Shown here: piece by piece, positions 52,113 through 60,894 of the stretch
How positions within the stretch are numbered: the stretch's first letter is position 1
Layout of the letters: every line of letters begins with the position of its first letter
NCBI RefSeq assembly: GCF_000738775.1
Contig: NZ_JPOC01000062.1
Span: forward strand, 1-63,298
Reading direction: 5' to 3'
Origin: Prescottella defluvii
GTDB lineage: Bacteria; Actinomycetota; Actinomycetes; Mycobacteriales; Mycobacteriaceae
Length of the DNA: 63,298 nucleotides
Translations under genes and position numbers: made by a program
Notes under the pieces: generated by a model
Databases searched by the model: none
Seen by the model: the letters and a program-made list of their open reading frames with translations, nothing else
Told to the model about the DNA's origin: nothing

Positions 52113-53456
52113 TCAGATCGCCCGCAGCGTCACCGGGAGGCGGTCCTTCGGAACCGGCAGCGTGGTGTTGTCGAGTTTCCACGTGTAGCCGTCGGGCACC
52201 GACCACTCGAAGTCGAGCAGGAGGTTGTGCATGATCGTCTTGATCTCCATCTGCGCGAAGTAGAGGCCGATGCACTTGTGCACGCCGCCGCCGAACGGCA
52301 TCCACGCGTACCGGTGCGACTTGTCCTCCGCACGTTCGGGGGAGAAGCGGTCCGGATCGAACCGTTCGGGGTCCGTCCACAGGGCGGGGTTGTGGTGATT
52401 GACCATCCCGATCGCGCTGACGTACGTGCCCTTCGGGACGAAGTGACCGTCGATCTCGGTGTCCTCCAACGCGCGCCGGGCAAGACCGGGCACCGGCGAG
52501 TTCAGGCGCAGTGACTCCTTCATGACGGCGTCGAGCACCGTGAACTCGGGCAGGTTGTCGTACGTGATCTCGCGCGGCAGCGCGCGGGACTGTGCGCGGG
52601 CCTTCTCCTGCCACTGCGGGTTCTTGGCCAGGTAGTAGGCCATGGTGGTCAGCGTGATGGTCGAGGTGTCGTGCGCGGCCATCAACACGAAGATCATGTG
52701 GTTGACGACGTCCTCGTCGGTGAAGGTGTGGCCCTCCTCGGACCGTGCCCGGCACAGCACGGAGAACAGGTCCGGGGTCTCGGTGGCGCGCTTGGCCGGG
52801 AGGTGCTCGCGGAAGAACTCCTCGAGCACGGTGCGCCCGGCCAGACCGCGGGACCACTTGGTCCCGGGGATGTTCCTGCGGACGAGGGACATCCCGGCGT
52901 TGACGCAGTCGATGAACGCCCTGTTGATCCGATCCGCCTCCGCGCGCGGCAGATCCATGCCCAGGAAGATCTCCAGCGCCAGATCGAGGGTCAGTTCCTT
53001 GAACCGGTCGAGAATCGGGATGCTCTCGCCGACGGGCAGGCTCCGGACACCGTCACGCAGCATCGGCTGCATGTCGTCCAGGTAGCCGCGTAGGTGCTTG
53101 TTGTTGAAGGCCTGCTGCAGGATCAGGCGGTGGTGTCGGTGCTCCTCGAAGTCCATCAACAGGATCCCGCGGCGGAAGAACGGCCCGATCAGGAACCCCC
53201 AGGCCGGCTCCGCGGCCAGCGCCTTCTGCCGGTTCGCGGCAACCGCCTCGGCGCCGTCGGCGGTGAGCGGCACCGCGAACTTCTGGCCGAATGCGTTGAT
53301 GTAGGTGATGTCGCCGAAGGCTTCCCGTCGCTGCGCGACGAGCCGCACCGGGTTGCGGAAGAACCGCAGGAGTTCGACGACGCCGGGATCGCCGGTGCCG
53401 TTGATCGGCCGGAGACCACTGCCGGCCGGTGGTGGTGCCAACTGCTTGGTGCGCAC
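52113..53456 (-). CDS. Cytochrome P450, CYP136-like
   Basis: A 447-residue soluble P450. The I-helix motif AAHDTST is at 260-266, the ExxR pair Glu314/Arg317 (KESLR), and the haem Cys395 in FGGGVHKCIG. GPFFRRGILLMDFEEHRHHRLILQQAF, VNHMIFVLMAAHDTST and FGGGVHKCIGLYFAQMEIKTI closely match M. tuberculosis CYP136 as I recall it. It needs separate ferredoxin and reductase, which are not nearby. The substrate is unknown; a sterol, terpenoid or fatty compound is plausible. It is nine bases after the MpaB-type gene. Confidence 0.92.
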   Translation of the reverse strand: MRTKQLAPPPAGSGLRPINGTGDPGVVELLRFFRNPVRLVAQRREAFGDITYINAFGQKFAVPLTADGAEAVAANRQKALAAEPAWGFLIGPFFRRGILLMDFEEHRHHRLILQQAFNNKHLRGYLDDMQPMLRDGVRSLPVGESIPILDRFKELTLDLALEIFLGMDLPRAEADRINRAFIDCVNAGMSLVRRNIPGTKWSRGLAGRTVLEEFFREHLPAKRATETPDLFSVLCRARSEEGHTFTDEDVVNHMIFVLMAAHDTSTITLTTMAYYLAKNPQWQEKARAQSRALPREITYDNLPEFTVLDAVMKESLRLNSPVPGLARRALEDTEIDGHFVPKGTYVSAIGMVNHHNPALWTDPERFDPDRFSPERAEDKSHRYAWMPFGGGVHKCIGLYFAQMEIKTIMHNLLLDFEWSVPDGYTWKLDNTTLPVPKDRLPVTLRAI

Positions 53457-53465
53457 GGAAGTCTC

Positions 53466-54419
53466 CTAGCGGGTGGGGGCGGATACGGCCCGGGAGTTCA
53501 TCAACGGTCGTGGGTCGATCCCGACCCGGCGCCAGGCCTCGGCCGCCCAGGGCAGATACAACGCGCGCAACGGCAACCTGTTGACGAGCGGGTTGATGCG
53601 GCGGGAGAACGCCGCGAAACGCTGGAACTGCCTCTCCTTCTTCGGATTCCAGTCGAGACCGCACACCTCGCGCATCTGCGGGGGCAGAGTGCCGACGACG
53701 ACGGTTCGCATGAAGGCGTTGATCGGGGCGGACAGCACGTTCCACACGGGCGCCGGAATCCGCCGTGGGCCCGGCACGCCCTTGCGGATGTACCCGGTGG
53801 CGTAGACGATCGTCGCGGTCGGCACGAACCGGTCGAGCATCTGCGCCCAGTACTCCTGGAACTCCTCGTAGGTCTGCGGCTGACTCCGGTCACTGACCCC
53901 GTAGATCCGGTACCAGGTCCGGCCTTCCTCGAAGATCTGCACCTTCTCCTCGTGCGACAGCCGGCGGATGAAGGTGTCGGTGACGTACAGGACCTGGTCG
54001 ACGAAGGTGGCGTGCGCCCAGTAGAAGAGTTCCGGGTTGAGGGCGTGATAGCGCGAGCCGTCGTCGATCGTGCCCTTGATCGGCTTGTGGAAGTCGCGAA
54101 CCGTGCGACCCCAGTGGTGGGGGGCGTCGCTGTAGACGGTCTTCATGATCGGCGGGCCACTGCGGCGGGCCCGGCCGAGGGTGTCGGAGAAGATCACCGA
54201 ATGGTCCTCGACAGCCTTGCCGAGCTGCTCGATGCAGTTCTCGGTACCGGCCAGCCGCTGGAACCCCAGCAGTCCTCGGATGTCGCCGTAGTACTTCCAG
54301 ATCAGCGAATCGGGACCCAGCCGCGGCGCGTCTGGGGCGTCTGGGTTGTCTGGGTTGTCTACGAGCATGGGGACCGCCTCACGGATGGCGGAATCGAAGT
54401 CGAGCGGCTCGAGCGGCAT
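53466..54419 (-). CDS. MpaB/DUF2236-type oxygenase
   Basis: A 317-residue protein of the DUF2236 family, which includes rubber oxygenase Lcp and fungal MpaB that cleaves an isoprenoid chain, both haem enzymes. The conserved block is GRTVRDFHKPIKGTIDDGSRYHALNPELFYWAHATFV, with His111 and Trp134-x-His136 as candidate haem-site residues. No signal peptide, unlike Lcp, so it acts in the cell. ATG 54419 is chosen for the AGGGA site; a longer frame adds 12 residues. An imperfect DNPDNPDAPDAP repeat lies near residue 21. First gene of the operon. Confidence 0.82.
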   Translation of the reverse strand: MPLEPLDFDSAIREAVPMLVDNPDNPDAPDAPRLGPDSLIWKYYGDIRGLLGFQRLAGTENCIEQLGKAVEDHSVIFSDTLGRARRSGPPIMKTVYSDAPHHWGRTVRDFHKPIKGTIDDGSRYHALNPELFYWAHATFVDQVLYVTDTFIRRLSHEEKVQIFEEGRTWYRIYGVSDRSQPQTYEEFQEYWAQMLDRFVPTATIVYATGYIRKGVPGPRRIPAPVWNVLSAPINAFMRTVVVGTLPPQMREVCGLDWNPKKERQFQRFAAFSRRINPLVNRLPLRALYLPWAAEAWRRVGIDPRPLMNSRAVSAPTR

Positions 54420-54620
54420 GGGTGGTTCCCTGTCTGCGGTGGGACGGTGGAACAAAACTGTCTCGCTGTGTCAGAAGTTAGCACCGAGTGACCCACGACA
54501 CAAGGATGTCGGTGGCGTCCGGTGATCGGCTTCGCGAGAACCTCCCCGCGTGCGGCGGGTGTCGGGAAGAGTGGACGGCGAGCCCCTTCCTGGGGCGCCG
54601 CTTCCGTGACCCGGAGGGTG
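54420..54620. other. Divergent control region of the P450 cluster
   Basis: This 201-base region holds the promoters of the MpaB-P450 operon and the acyl-CoA oxidase-like gene. The TGTGTC/GACACA pair near 54465-54502 and the AACTGTC... region are loosely symmetric but no convincing TetR palindrome is seen. Confidence 0.5.
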
Positions 54621-56360
54621 ATGACAGTGGGCGAGCTACTGCTGAATCCGCACGACTACGACCCCAAGGATTTCGATCCGAACACGCGCCGATTGCTGCG
54701 CGCGACGATCGACTGGTTCGAGGCCCGGGGTAAACGCCGGTTGTTGCAGGACGACCTCCATGCGATCTGGACCGGTGACTTCATGAACTTCGCCGGGCGC
54801 GAGGGTCTGTTCGCGACGTTCCTCACCCCGGCCGCCGAGGCGAACGGCGATCCCAACAAGAGGTGGGACGCCGCGCGAAACGCCGCGCTGAGCGAGATCC
54901 TCGGGTTCTACGGGTTGTCCTACTGGTACCTGTGGCAGGTGACGGTGCTCGGCCTCGGGCCGGTCTGGATGAGCGACAATCCGGCGGCCCGACGGCGCGC
55001 CGCCGACCAGTTGGACGCCGGTGGGGTCATGGCGTTCGGCCTGTCCGAGCGTGAGCACGGCGCCGACGTCTACTCGACCGACATGCTGCTCGCCCCGTGC
55101 GTCGGCACGGCCGACGGCACCGCCGCGTTCCGCGCGAACGGCACCAAGTACTACATCGGCAACGGCAACGTCGCCGGCACGGTGTCGGTGTTCGGGCGCC
55201 GCACCGACGTCGAGGGCGCCGACGGCTACGTCTTCTTCACCGTCGACAGTCGGCACCTGCACTACCGCCTCATCGACAACGTCGTGCACGGGCAGATGTA
55301 TGTCAGCACTTTCGCGCTGCGCGACTACCCGGTGCGGGAGGAGGACATCCTGCACACCGGACCGGACGCGTTCTCGGCGGCGCTCAACACCGTCAACGTC
55401 GGCAAGTTCAACCTGTGCACGGCCTCGATCGGGATCTGTGAGCACGCCTTCTTCGAGGCGATCACGCACGCCCACAACAGAATTCTGTACGGCAAGCGAG
55501 TCACCGACTTCCCGCACGTGCGGGCCAACTTCGTGGACGCCTACGCCCGGCTCGTCGCGATGAAACTGTTCAGTGCCCGCGCCGTCGACTACTTCCGCAG
55601 TGCCGGACCGGAGGATCGCCGGTACCTGCTGTTCAACCCGATGACGAAGGCGAAGGTCACCTCGGAGGGGGAAACGGTGATGGCGTTGCTGCACGACGTC
55701 ATCGCGGCCAAGGGCTACGAGAAGGACACGTACTTCCGGGAGGCCGCCGAGTTGATCGGCACGCTGCCCAAACTCGAGGGCACCGTCCACGTCAACGTCG
55801 CGCTGATCCTCAAGTTCATGCCGAAGTACCTGTTCGATCCGGCGTCGTATCCGGATGTCGCCACCCGTACCGACCCCACCGACGACGCATTCTTCTGGAG
55901 GCAGGGCCCCACCCGGGGTGCGGGCAACGTGCAGTTCCAGGACTGGACCCGGGTGTACGACGCCCACGCCGACATCCCCAACGTCGCCCGGTTCCACGAG
56001 CAGGCACTCGAACTCCGGGAGCTGCTCGCGACGGCGGCGCCGGACGCAGTGCAGCGGGAGGACCTGGACTTCCTGCTCACCGTCGGGCATCTGTTCGAGC
56101 TGGTCGTCTACGGGCAGTTGATCCTCGAGCAGGCCGACATCGTCGGTCTCGACCGCGATCTGCTCGAGCAGATCTTCGACTTTCAGATCCGTGACTTCTC
56201 CCGGTACGCCGTCGCCCTGCACGGTAAGCCGTCGTCGACGGCGGCCCAGCAGGAGTGGTCCATCGGTGCTATCCGCAAGCCCGTGCCCGACACCGACCGC
56301 TTCGATCGGGTGTGGGAGCAGGTCGTCGGGTACGACGGCGCATACGAGATGCGGCCCTAG
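54621..56360 (+). CDS. Acyl-CoA dehydrogenase/oxidase family protein
   Basis: A 579-residue flavoprotein. Length and sequence (MAFGLSEREHGADVYSTDMLL, then FRANGTKYYIGNGNVAGTVSVFGRR and FNLCTASIGICEHAFFEAITHAHNRILYGKRV) place it with the longer acyl-CoA oxidase-like branch rather than the 380-residue dehydrogenases. It likely introduces the first double bond of beta-oxidation. ATG 54621 is preceded by GGAGGG. It is divergent from the MpaB-P450 operon with a 201-base shared control region, so co-regulation by the TetR is likely. Confidence 0.85.
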   Translation: MTVGELLLNPHDYDPKDFDPNTRRLLRATIDWFEARGKRRLLQDDLHAIWTGDFMNFAGREGLFATFLTPAAEANGDPNKRWDAARNAALSEILGFYGLSYWYLWQVTVLGLGPVWMSDNPAARRRAADQLDAGGVMAFGLSEREHGADVYSTDMLLAPCVGTADGTAAFRANGTKYYIGNGNVAGTVSVFGRRTDVEGADGYVFFTVDSRHLHYRLIDNVVHGQMYVSTFALRDYPVREEDILHTGPDAFSAALNTVNVGKFNLCTASIGICEHAFFEAITHAHNRILYGKRVTDFPHVRANFVDAYARLVAMKLFSARAVDYFRSAGPEDRRYLLFNPMTKAKVTSEGETVMALLHDVIAAKGYEKDTYFREAAELIGTLPKLEGTVHVNVALILKFMPKYLFDPASYPDVATRTDPTDDAFFWRQGPTRGAGNVQFQDWTRVYDAHADIPNVARFHEQALELRELLATAAPDAVQREDLDFLLTVGHLFELVVYGQLILEQADIVGLDRDLLEQIFDFQIRDFSRYAVALHGKPSSTAAQQEWSIGAIRKPVPDTDRFDRVWEQVVGYDGAYEMRP

Positions 56361-56369
56361 GCTGTCGGT

Positions 56370-57053
56370 ATGACGGACAGCATGGATGACGTGAATCGGT
56401 GGGTCGAGGTCGACCACTATCTGGCCGAGACGGTTCTGGGTGCGGACGAGGCGCTCGAGCGCGCCCTCGCGGCCAACGCCGCGGCGGGGCTGCCGCCGAT
56501 CGACGTGTCGCCGGCGCAGGGCAAGCTGCTGAACCTGCTGGCGCGCATGGCCGGTGCGACGCGGGTGCTCGAGATCGGCACGCTCGGTGGGTACAGCACC
56601 ATCTGGCTCGCCCGCGCGGTCGGGGAGTCGGGGCGGGTCGTCACGGTTGAGTACGAACCTCGCCACGCCGCCGTCGCCCGGGACAACGTGGACCGGGCCG
56701 GTGTCGGCGACCGGGTCGACATCCGGGTCGGTGCGGCGCTGGACGTGCTGCCGGGTGTCGAGGCCGACGGCATCGCGCCCTTCGACCTGGTGTTCATCGA
56801 CGCCGACAAGGTGAACAACTCCAACTACGTGCGGTGGGCCCTGCGGTTGTCGCGGCCCGGCACGGTGATCGTCGTCGACAATGTCGTGCGCGGCGGATCG
56901 GTGTCCAACCCCGACCTCGACGACGAGGCCGTCCGCGCCAGTCGCGAGGTCCTCGAACTGCTGGCGGCCGAACCGCGCCTCGATGCCACCGCGCTGCAGA
57001 CGGTCGGCTCGAAGGGATGGGACGGTTTCGCTCTTGCGCTGGTGGTGAATTGA
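56370..57053 (+). CDS. O-methyltransferase (CCoAMT-like)
   Basis: A 227-residue class I SAM-dependent methyltransferase of the caffeoyl-CoA OMT-like family. ATRVLEIGTLGGYSTIWLARAVG is the SAM site; FDLVFIDADKVNNSNYVRWALRLSRPGTVIVVDNVVRGG includes the Asp residues of the metal-catechol site. Bacterial members methylate small hydroxylated aromatics, although the physiological target is unknown here. TAGGCT ends six bases before the ATG, so it has its own leaderless promoter 9 bases after the acyl-CoA oxidase stop. Confidence 0.9.
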   Translation: MTDSMDDVNRWVEVDHYLAETVLGADEALERALAANAAAGLPPIDVSPAQGKLLNLLARMAGATRVLEIGTLGGYSTIWLARAVGESGRVVTVEYEPRHAAVARDNVDRAGVGDRVDIRVGAALDVLPGVEADGIAPFDLVFIDADKVNNSNYVRWALRLSRPGTVIVVDNVVRGGSVSNPDLDDEAVRASREVLELLAAEPRLDATALQTVGSKGWDGFALALVVN

Positions 57054-57156
57054 AACCGGCCCCACGTTTTCCGCTTGCGCTGACGGTTCGGCGTCGTCCA
57101 CGTAGGGTGTGACGCGCGCGACCATCTGACCGTCGAACCTCGAGAGACGCAGGCGA

Positions 57157-57777
57157 ATGCACAAGCTGAGAACCACTATTGCCGCGGCCGGCCTGGCCGT
57201 GATCCCGTTCCTTGCGACCGCACCGGCCAACGCGGCCGCGCTGAACATCCCGGGACTGATCGATCAGGGCATCGATACCCTCCAGTACACGGCCGCATCC
57301 GGTGTCTCGGACACCGTTTCGTCACTGGGGCAGTACGCCGCCGCGCACGCCTACCTCACGACCGGCGACCCGGCGTCCCGCTACATCGTGGTGCTCGGGG
57401 CGCGCCTCAACGCCGACGGACTGCTGCCGGCGGTGCTCAACGCGCGACTGGACGCCGCGGCCGCGATCGCGCGCATCCACCCGCAGAACAAGGTGATCGT
57501 CTCGGGTGGGCCGACGCAAGCGCTGCCCTACAGCGAATCGCAGGCGATGTTCGCCGGTCTCGTTCTGCGAGGCGTCAATCCGGCGAGCATCGTGCTGGAG
57601 AACGCCTCGTACTCGACGGTCGAGAATGCCCGCAACACCACCGAGATCCTCTCGGCGGCCGGTGCGGACGGCGCCGTCCTGGTGACTTCCGCGTCCCACA
57701 TCGACCGGGCGCTCGGGGCGTTCCGGTCGGCGTCGGGCGAGTTCCGGTACGCGCCCGTCGCCGTCCCCGGGTGGTGA
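57157..57777 (+). CDS. Secreted YdcF/ElyC-type DUF218 protein
   Basis: The 206-residue protein has a clear signal peptide (LRTTIAAAGLAVIPFLATAPANAAA, cleavage near 27-28) followed by a DUF218 domain: YIVVLGARLNADGLLPAVLNARLDAAAAI, VIVSGGPTQALPYSESQAM and SYSTVENARNTTEIL. The family includes SanA/ElyC envelope proteins and YdcF. Export to the outside is expected. Role unknown, probably envelope. GAGAGACGCAG precedes the ATG. Confidence 0.85.
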   Translation: MHKLRTTIAAAGLAVIPFLATAPANAAALNIPGLIDQGIDTLQYTAASGVSDTVSSLGQYAAAHAYLTTGDPASRYIVVLGARLNADGLLPAVLNARLDAAAAIARIHPQNKVIVSGGPTQALPYSESQAMFAGLVLRGVNPASIVLENASYSTVENARNTTEILSAAGADGAVLVTSASHIDRALGAFRSASGEFRYAPVAVPGW

Positions 57778-57801
57778 GCGGGGTGCGTCGGTAGGGCGCA
57801 A

Positions 57802-58389
57802 TCAACCCTGCTGTGGTGGAACAGGATACGTCCAGTACGGCGGGATCTCGTGTGCGAGGCCACCATCCGTCTTCGTCCCGTTGTGGCTCTGATTGCAGGG
57901 GCCCGCACCCCACCAGGTGACGTTCACCGGGGGGCCGGCGGCGTAGTGGAAGGTGGTCCACACGACCGCTGCCGGTGCCCCGACGATTCCGATTCCGCAC
58001 AGGCGCGGGTTGCCGGGGCCGCCGACGTTGAAGGCGTCGACGACGGCGACGAGTTCGGCTCCCTCGAGGCGCCCCGACAGCGTGAGGGGCGGCGGAGTCG
58101 ACGGAGCCGATCCGAAGTCTCCGCCTGCCTTCTCGTAGCGGCAGACGTCGGCGGACAGCGGGCTGTCGGGAACCATCGTCTCAGCGGTGCCGGGCCGCGC
58201 CGGGCCGAACTCCGGACTCGCGGCCGGGCAGTCCACCGGTGCCGCCGCCGGTATTGCGACGACGGGTGCCGTCTCGGTTTGCGCGGCCGCGCCGTCGGTC
58301 CCCGCGGAGTCGTGGATCAGCAGGGCTGCGCCGGCGCACAGCACGGCCAGGCCGGCGATGCGGACGACGACGCGACCGGATACTTTCAT
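57802..58389 (-). CDS. Secreted hypothetical protein
   Basis: A 195-residue protein with a signal peptide or single membrane anchor (VVRIAGLAVLCAGAALLIHDSAG). A Pro/Ala-rich spacer follows, then a domain with DCPAASPEF, DVCRYEK, LCGIGIVGAP and WGAGPCNQSH: four Cys able to make two disulfides. I do not recognise a family. ATG 58389 has GGGGGAA five bases upstream; ATG 58401 is an alternative. Convergent with the DUF218 gene. Confidence 0.65.
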   Translation of the reverse strand: MKVSGRVVVRIAGLAVLCAGAALLIHDSAGTDGAAAQTETAPVVAIPAAAPVDCPAASPEFGPARPGTAETMVPDSPLSADVCRYEKAGGDFGSAPSTPPPLTLSGRLEGAELVAVVDAFNVGGPGNPRLCGIGIVGAPAAVVWTTFHYAAGPPVNVTWWGAGPCNQSHNGTKTDGGLAHEIPPYWTYPVPPQQG

Positions 58390-58502
58390 CGATTCCCCCA
58401 TGCGTCGCAGATTAGCGGCACCCCGATCTCCGGACCGAAGAACCGGCCCGAATCGGTCTGGCCTCCCGGTGCGCGGCGCCGGGCGGTCGTAGCATCGGGT
58501 CC

Positions 58503-58916
58503 GTGGCCAATCCGACCGTCCGCTCCGATGATTCCGAATCGCTGCGCGTGCTCGTGTACAGCAGCGACGCCTCGACCCGCGGGCAGGTGATGCGGGCCCT
58601 CGGTCGGCGTCCGCATCCCGACCTTCCGGAACTGGAGTACGTGGAGGTCGCGACGGCGCCGGTGGTGGTCCGCACGATGGATGCGGGCGGGATCGCGCTG
58701 GCGATTCTCGACGGCGAGGCGACACCGGCGGGTGGCATGGGAATCGCCAAGCAGCTCAGGGACGAGCTCGCGGTGTGCCCGCCTGTGGTGGTGCTGACCG
58801 GACGTGCCGACGATGCCTGGCTCGTGGACTGGTCGCGGGCCGACGCTGCCGTGCCGCACCCGATCGACCCCTTCCGGCTGGCCGCCGCCGTCGTTCCGCT
58901 GCTGCGGCGGCCGTGA
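58503..58916 (+). CDS. Atypical response-regulator-like protein upstream of nuo
   Basis: A 137-residue stand-alone receiver-type domain. LRVLVYSSDASTRGQVMRALG resembles the first strand, AILDGEATPAGGMGIAKQLRDE places an Asp (Asp70) at the phospho-acceptor position, and PPVVVLTGRADDAWLV the Thr/Ser region. The usual late Lys-Pro is PHPIDP, with no Lys, so phosphorylation may be abnormal. No DNA-binding domain. M. tuberculosis Rv3143 has the same size and place just before nuo as I recall, so a link to complex I is plausible. TAGCAT ends seven bases before the GTG (leaderless). Confidence 0.82.
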   Translation: MANPTVRSDDSESLRVLVYSSDASTRGQVMRALGRRPHPDLPELEYVEVATAPVVVRTMDAGGIALAILDGEATPAGGMGIAKQLRDELAVCPPVVVLTGRADDAWLVDWSRADAAVPHPIDPFRLAAAVVPLLRRP

Positions 58917-59149
58917 CGGAACCGGTGCCGGCTCGATATCGCGGCGGCATCGGAAGACTCGCGGGTAAAACCGAAGCCAAGGTTGACGCTCGTCCCGGTA
59001 GGCTGAGTCGTAGATCACATTCTGCGGGTGGATTCTCCTGATTGCGTGATTGTGCGTCGCTCGTGGCTACCCGCCGCTCGTGTTCTGGTTGTGACCGTCC
59101 TGCATCGGGCACGGGCGGTCGGGCTCGCGAGGTGAGGAGCTGAGGTGAC
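58917..59149 (+). other. nuo operon upstream region
   Basis: This 233-base gap before nuoA must carry the nuo promoter. TTGACG at 58983-58988 is a fair -35, but I see no well-spaced -10. GTGAGGAG near 59132 and GAGGTG just before the GTG at 59150 are the ribosome site candidates. No gene or clear dyad is evident. Confidence 0.5.
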
Positions 59150-59521
59150 GTGAACGCGTACGTGCCGATTCTCGTGCTCGCGGCGATCGCCGCCGCGTTC
59201 GCGGTCTTCTCCGTGATCGTCGCCTCGGTCGTGGGACCGCGGCGGCTCAACCGCGCCAAGCTCGAGCCGTACGAGTGCGGAATCGAGCCCACCCCGGCGG
59301 AAGCCGGGCGGGGTCTGGCCGGCCATCGGGTCCCGGTGAAGTACTACCTCACGGCGATGCTCTTCATCATCTTCGACATCGAGATCGTGTTCCTCTACCC
59401 GTGGGCCGTCCACTTCGACGCGCTCGGTGTGTTCGGTCTGGCCGTGATGGCGGTCTTCGTGTTCAACGTCGCGGTGGCCTACGTGTACGAGTGGCGGCGT
59501 GGGGGATTGAGCTGGGACTAG
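59150..59521 (+). CDS. nuoA: NADH-quinone oxidoreductase subunit A
   Basis: A 123-residue membrane subunit of complex I with three hydrophobic helices (residues 2-25, 63-85, 90-112). The loop KLEPYECGIEPT contains the conserved Cys of the NuoA/ND3 loop and YLTAMLFIIFDIEIVFLYPWAV is the family signature. GTG start at 59150. It opens the nuo operon; nuoB begins 39 bases later. Confidence 0.95.
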   Translation: MNAYVPILVLAAIAAAFAVFSVIVASVVGPRRLNRAKLEPYECGIEPTPAEAGRGLAGHRVPVKYYLTAMLFIIFDIEIVFLYPWAVHFDALGVFGLAVMAVFVFNVAVAYVYEWRRGGLSWD

Positions 59522-59560
59522 GGGTGTTTCGGGTGACTGCCGAGCGGAGGTGAACCGGGT

Positions 59561-60133
59561 ATGGGTCTCGAGGAGAAGCTGCCGAGTGGTTTCGTGCTGA
59601 GCACGGTCGAAACCGTCGCCGGCTACGCGCGCAAGGGCTCGTTGTGGCCGGCGACCTTCGGCCTCGCCTGTTGTGCGATCGAGATGATGGCCACCACGTC
59701 GGGGCGCTTCGACCTCGCCAGGTTCGGGATGGAGGCCTTCCGCGCGTCCCCGCGCCAGGCCGATCTCATGATCGTGGCCGGACGGGTGAGTCAGAAGATG
59801 GCCCCCGTGCTGCGGCAGGTCTACGACCAGATGGTCGAACCCAAGTGGGTCCTCGCGATGGGGGTGTGTGCCTCGTCGGGCGGAATGTTCAACAACTATG
59901 CGATCGTGCAGGGCGTCGACCACGTGGTGCCGGTCGACATCTACCTGCCGGGCTGCCCACCGCGCCCGGAGATGCTGCTCAACGCGATCCTGACGCTGCA
60001 CGCGAAGATCCAGGAGATGCCGCTCGGGGTCAACCGCGAACAGGCGGTGCGCGCGGCGGAGGAGGCGGCGCTCGCCGCCCGGCCCACGATCGACCTCGGG
60101 TTTCCGGGGCGCGGCGCGGGGGCGGTGCTGTGA
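59561..60133 (+). CDS. nuoB: NADH-quinone oxidoreductase subunit B
   Basis: The 190-residue peripheral subunit that carries cluster N2 next to the quinone site. [15 protein letters not shown] has the adjacent Cys pair, with further cluster Cys in [11 protein letters not shown] and [12 protein letters not shown]-terminal Ala-rich tail of 25 residues follows. AGCGGAGG precedes the ATG. Its stop TGA shares a base with the nuoC ATG. Confidence 0.96.
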   Translation: MGLEEKLPSGFVLSTVETVAGYARKGSLWPATFGLACCAIEMMATTSGRFDLARFGMEAFRASPRQADLMIVAGRVSQKMAPVLRQVYDQMVEPKWVLAMGVCASSGGMFNNYAIVQGVDHVVPVDIYLPGCPPRPEMLLNAILTLHAKIQEMPLGVNREQAVRAAEEAALAARPTIDLGFPGRGAGAVL

Positions 60134-60894
60134 TGACGAACGGACGCGACGGTGATCGCTCCGAACTCGGTGGTCCCGATCCCGAGGCCACCGCCGGTCC
60201 GGAGGGCACGGTGCCGCCCGAGTCGGTCGCGGGCGGCGAGATGATCGGTCTGCGACAGGGCATGTTCGGTGTCGGCGGCACCGGCGACACCTCCGGCTAC
60301 GGACGGCTCGTCCGCCCGGTCACGTTGCCGGGCAGCACTCCTCGCCCCTACGGCGGCTACTTCGACGAGGTCGTCGACACGTTGGCCGTCGGGCTCGGCG
60401 ATACCGGGAGGCCGTTCGTCGATGCCGTCGAACGGGTCGTCGTCTTCCGCGGCGAACTGACCCTGCACGTGCGACGGGACTCCCTGCAGGTAGTCGCGCG
60501 ATTGCTGCGCGATCATCCCGAACTGCGTTTCGAACTGTGCCTGGGGGTCAGCGGCGTGCACTACCCGCAGGATTCCGGGCGGGAGTTGCATGCGGTGTAC
60601 CCGCTGATGTCGATCACCCACGGCCGTCGGCTACGGCTCGAGGTGGCCGTGCCCGACGCCGACCCGCACATTCCGTCGCTCTACGGCGTGTACCCCACGA
60701 CGGACTGGCACGAGCGGGAGGCGTACGACTTCTTCGGCCTGATCTTCGACGGGCACCCGTCGCTGACCCGGATCGAGATGCCCGACGACTGGACGGGGCA
60801 CCCACAGCGCAAGGACTACCCCCTCGGCGGCATCCCCGTCGAGTACAAGGGGGCGAGGATCCCACCACCGGACGAACGGAGGGCCTACCAGTGA
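60133..60894 (+). CDS. nuoC: NADH-quinone oxidoreductase subunit C
   Basis: A 253-residue subunit. After a polar tail of about 45 residues, [25 protein letters not shown] and [15 protein letters not shown] lead to the 30 kDa signature [28 protein letters not shown] and the ending [27 protein letters not shown]. The order and tail match mycobacterial NuoC as I recall. ATG 60133 or GTG 60130 (four-base overlap with nuoB) are both possible starts. Confidence 0.95.
   Translation: MTNGRDGDRSELGGPDPEATAGPEGTVPPESVAGGEMIGLRQGMFGVGGTGDTSGYGRLVRPVTLPGSTPRPYGGYFDEVVDTLAVGLGDTGRPFVDAVERVVVFRGELTLHVRRDSLQVVARLLRDHPELRFELCLGVSGVHYPQDSGRELHAVYPLMSITHGRRLRLEVAVPDADPHIPSLYGVYPTTDWHEREAYDFFGLIFDGHPSLTRIEMPDDWTGHPQRKDYPLGGIPVEYKGARIPPPDERRAYQ

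Noticed and set aside
54420-54620. TetR operator in the divergent region of the P450 cluster
   Set aside because: Loose symmetry around TGTGTC/GACACA exists, but no clean palindrome is present. A binding site is likely but cannot be placed.
58983-59016. TTGACG plus TAGATC as the nuo promoter
   Set aside because: The spacing is 22 bases, outside the usual range. The real promoter cannot be assigned by eye.
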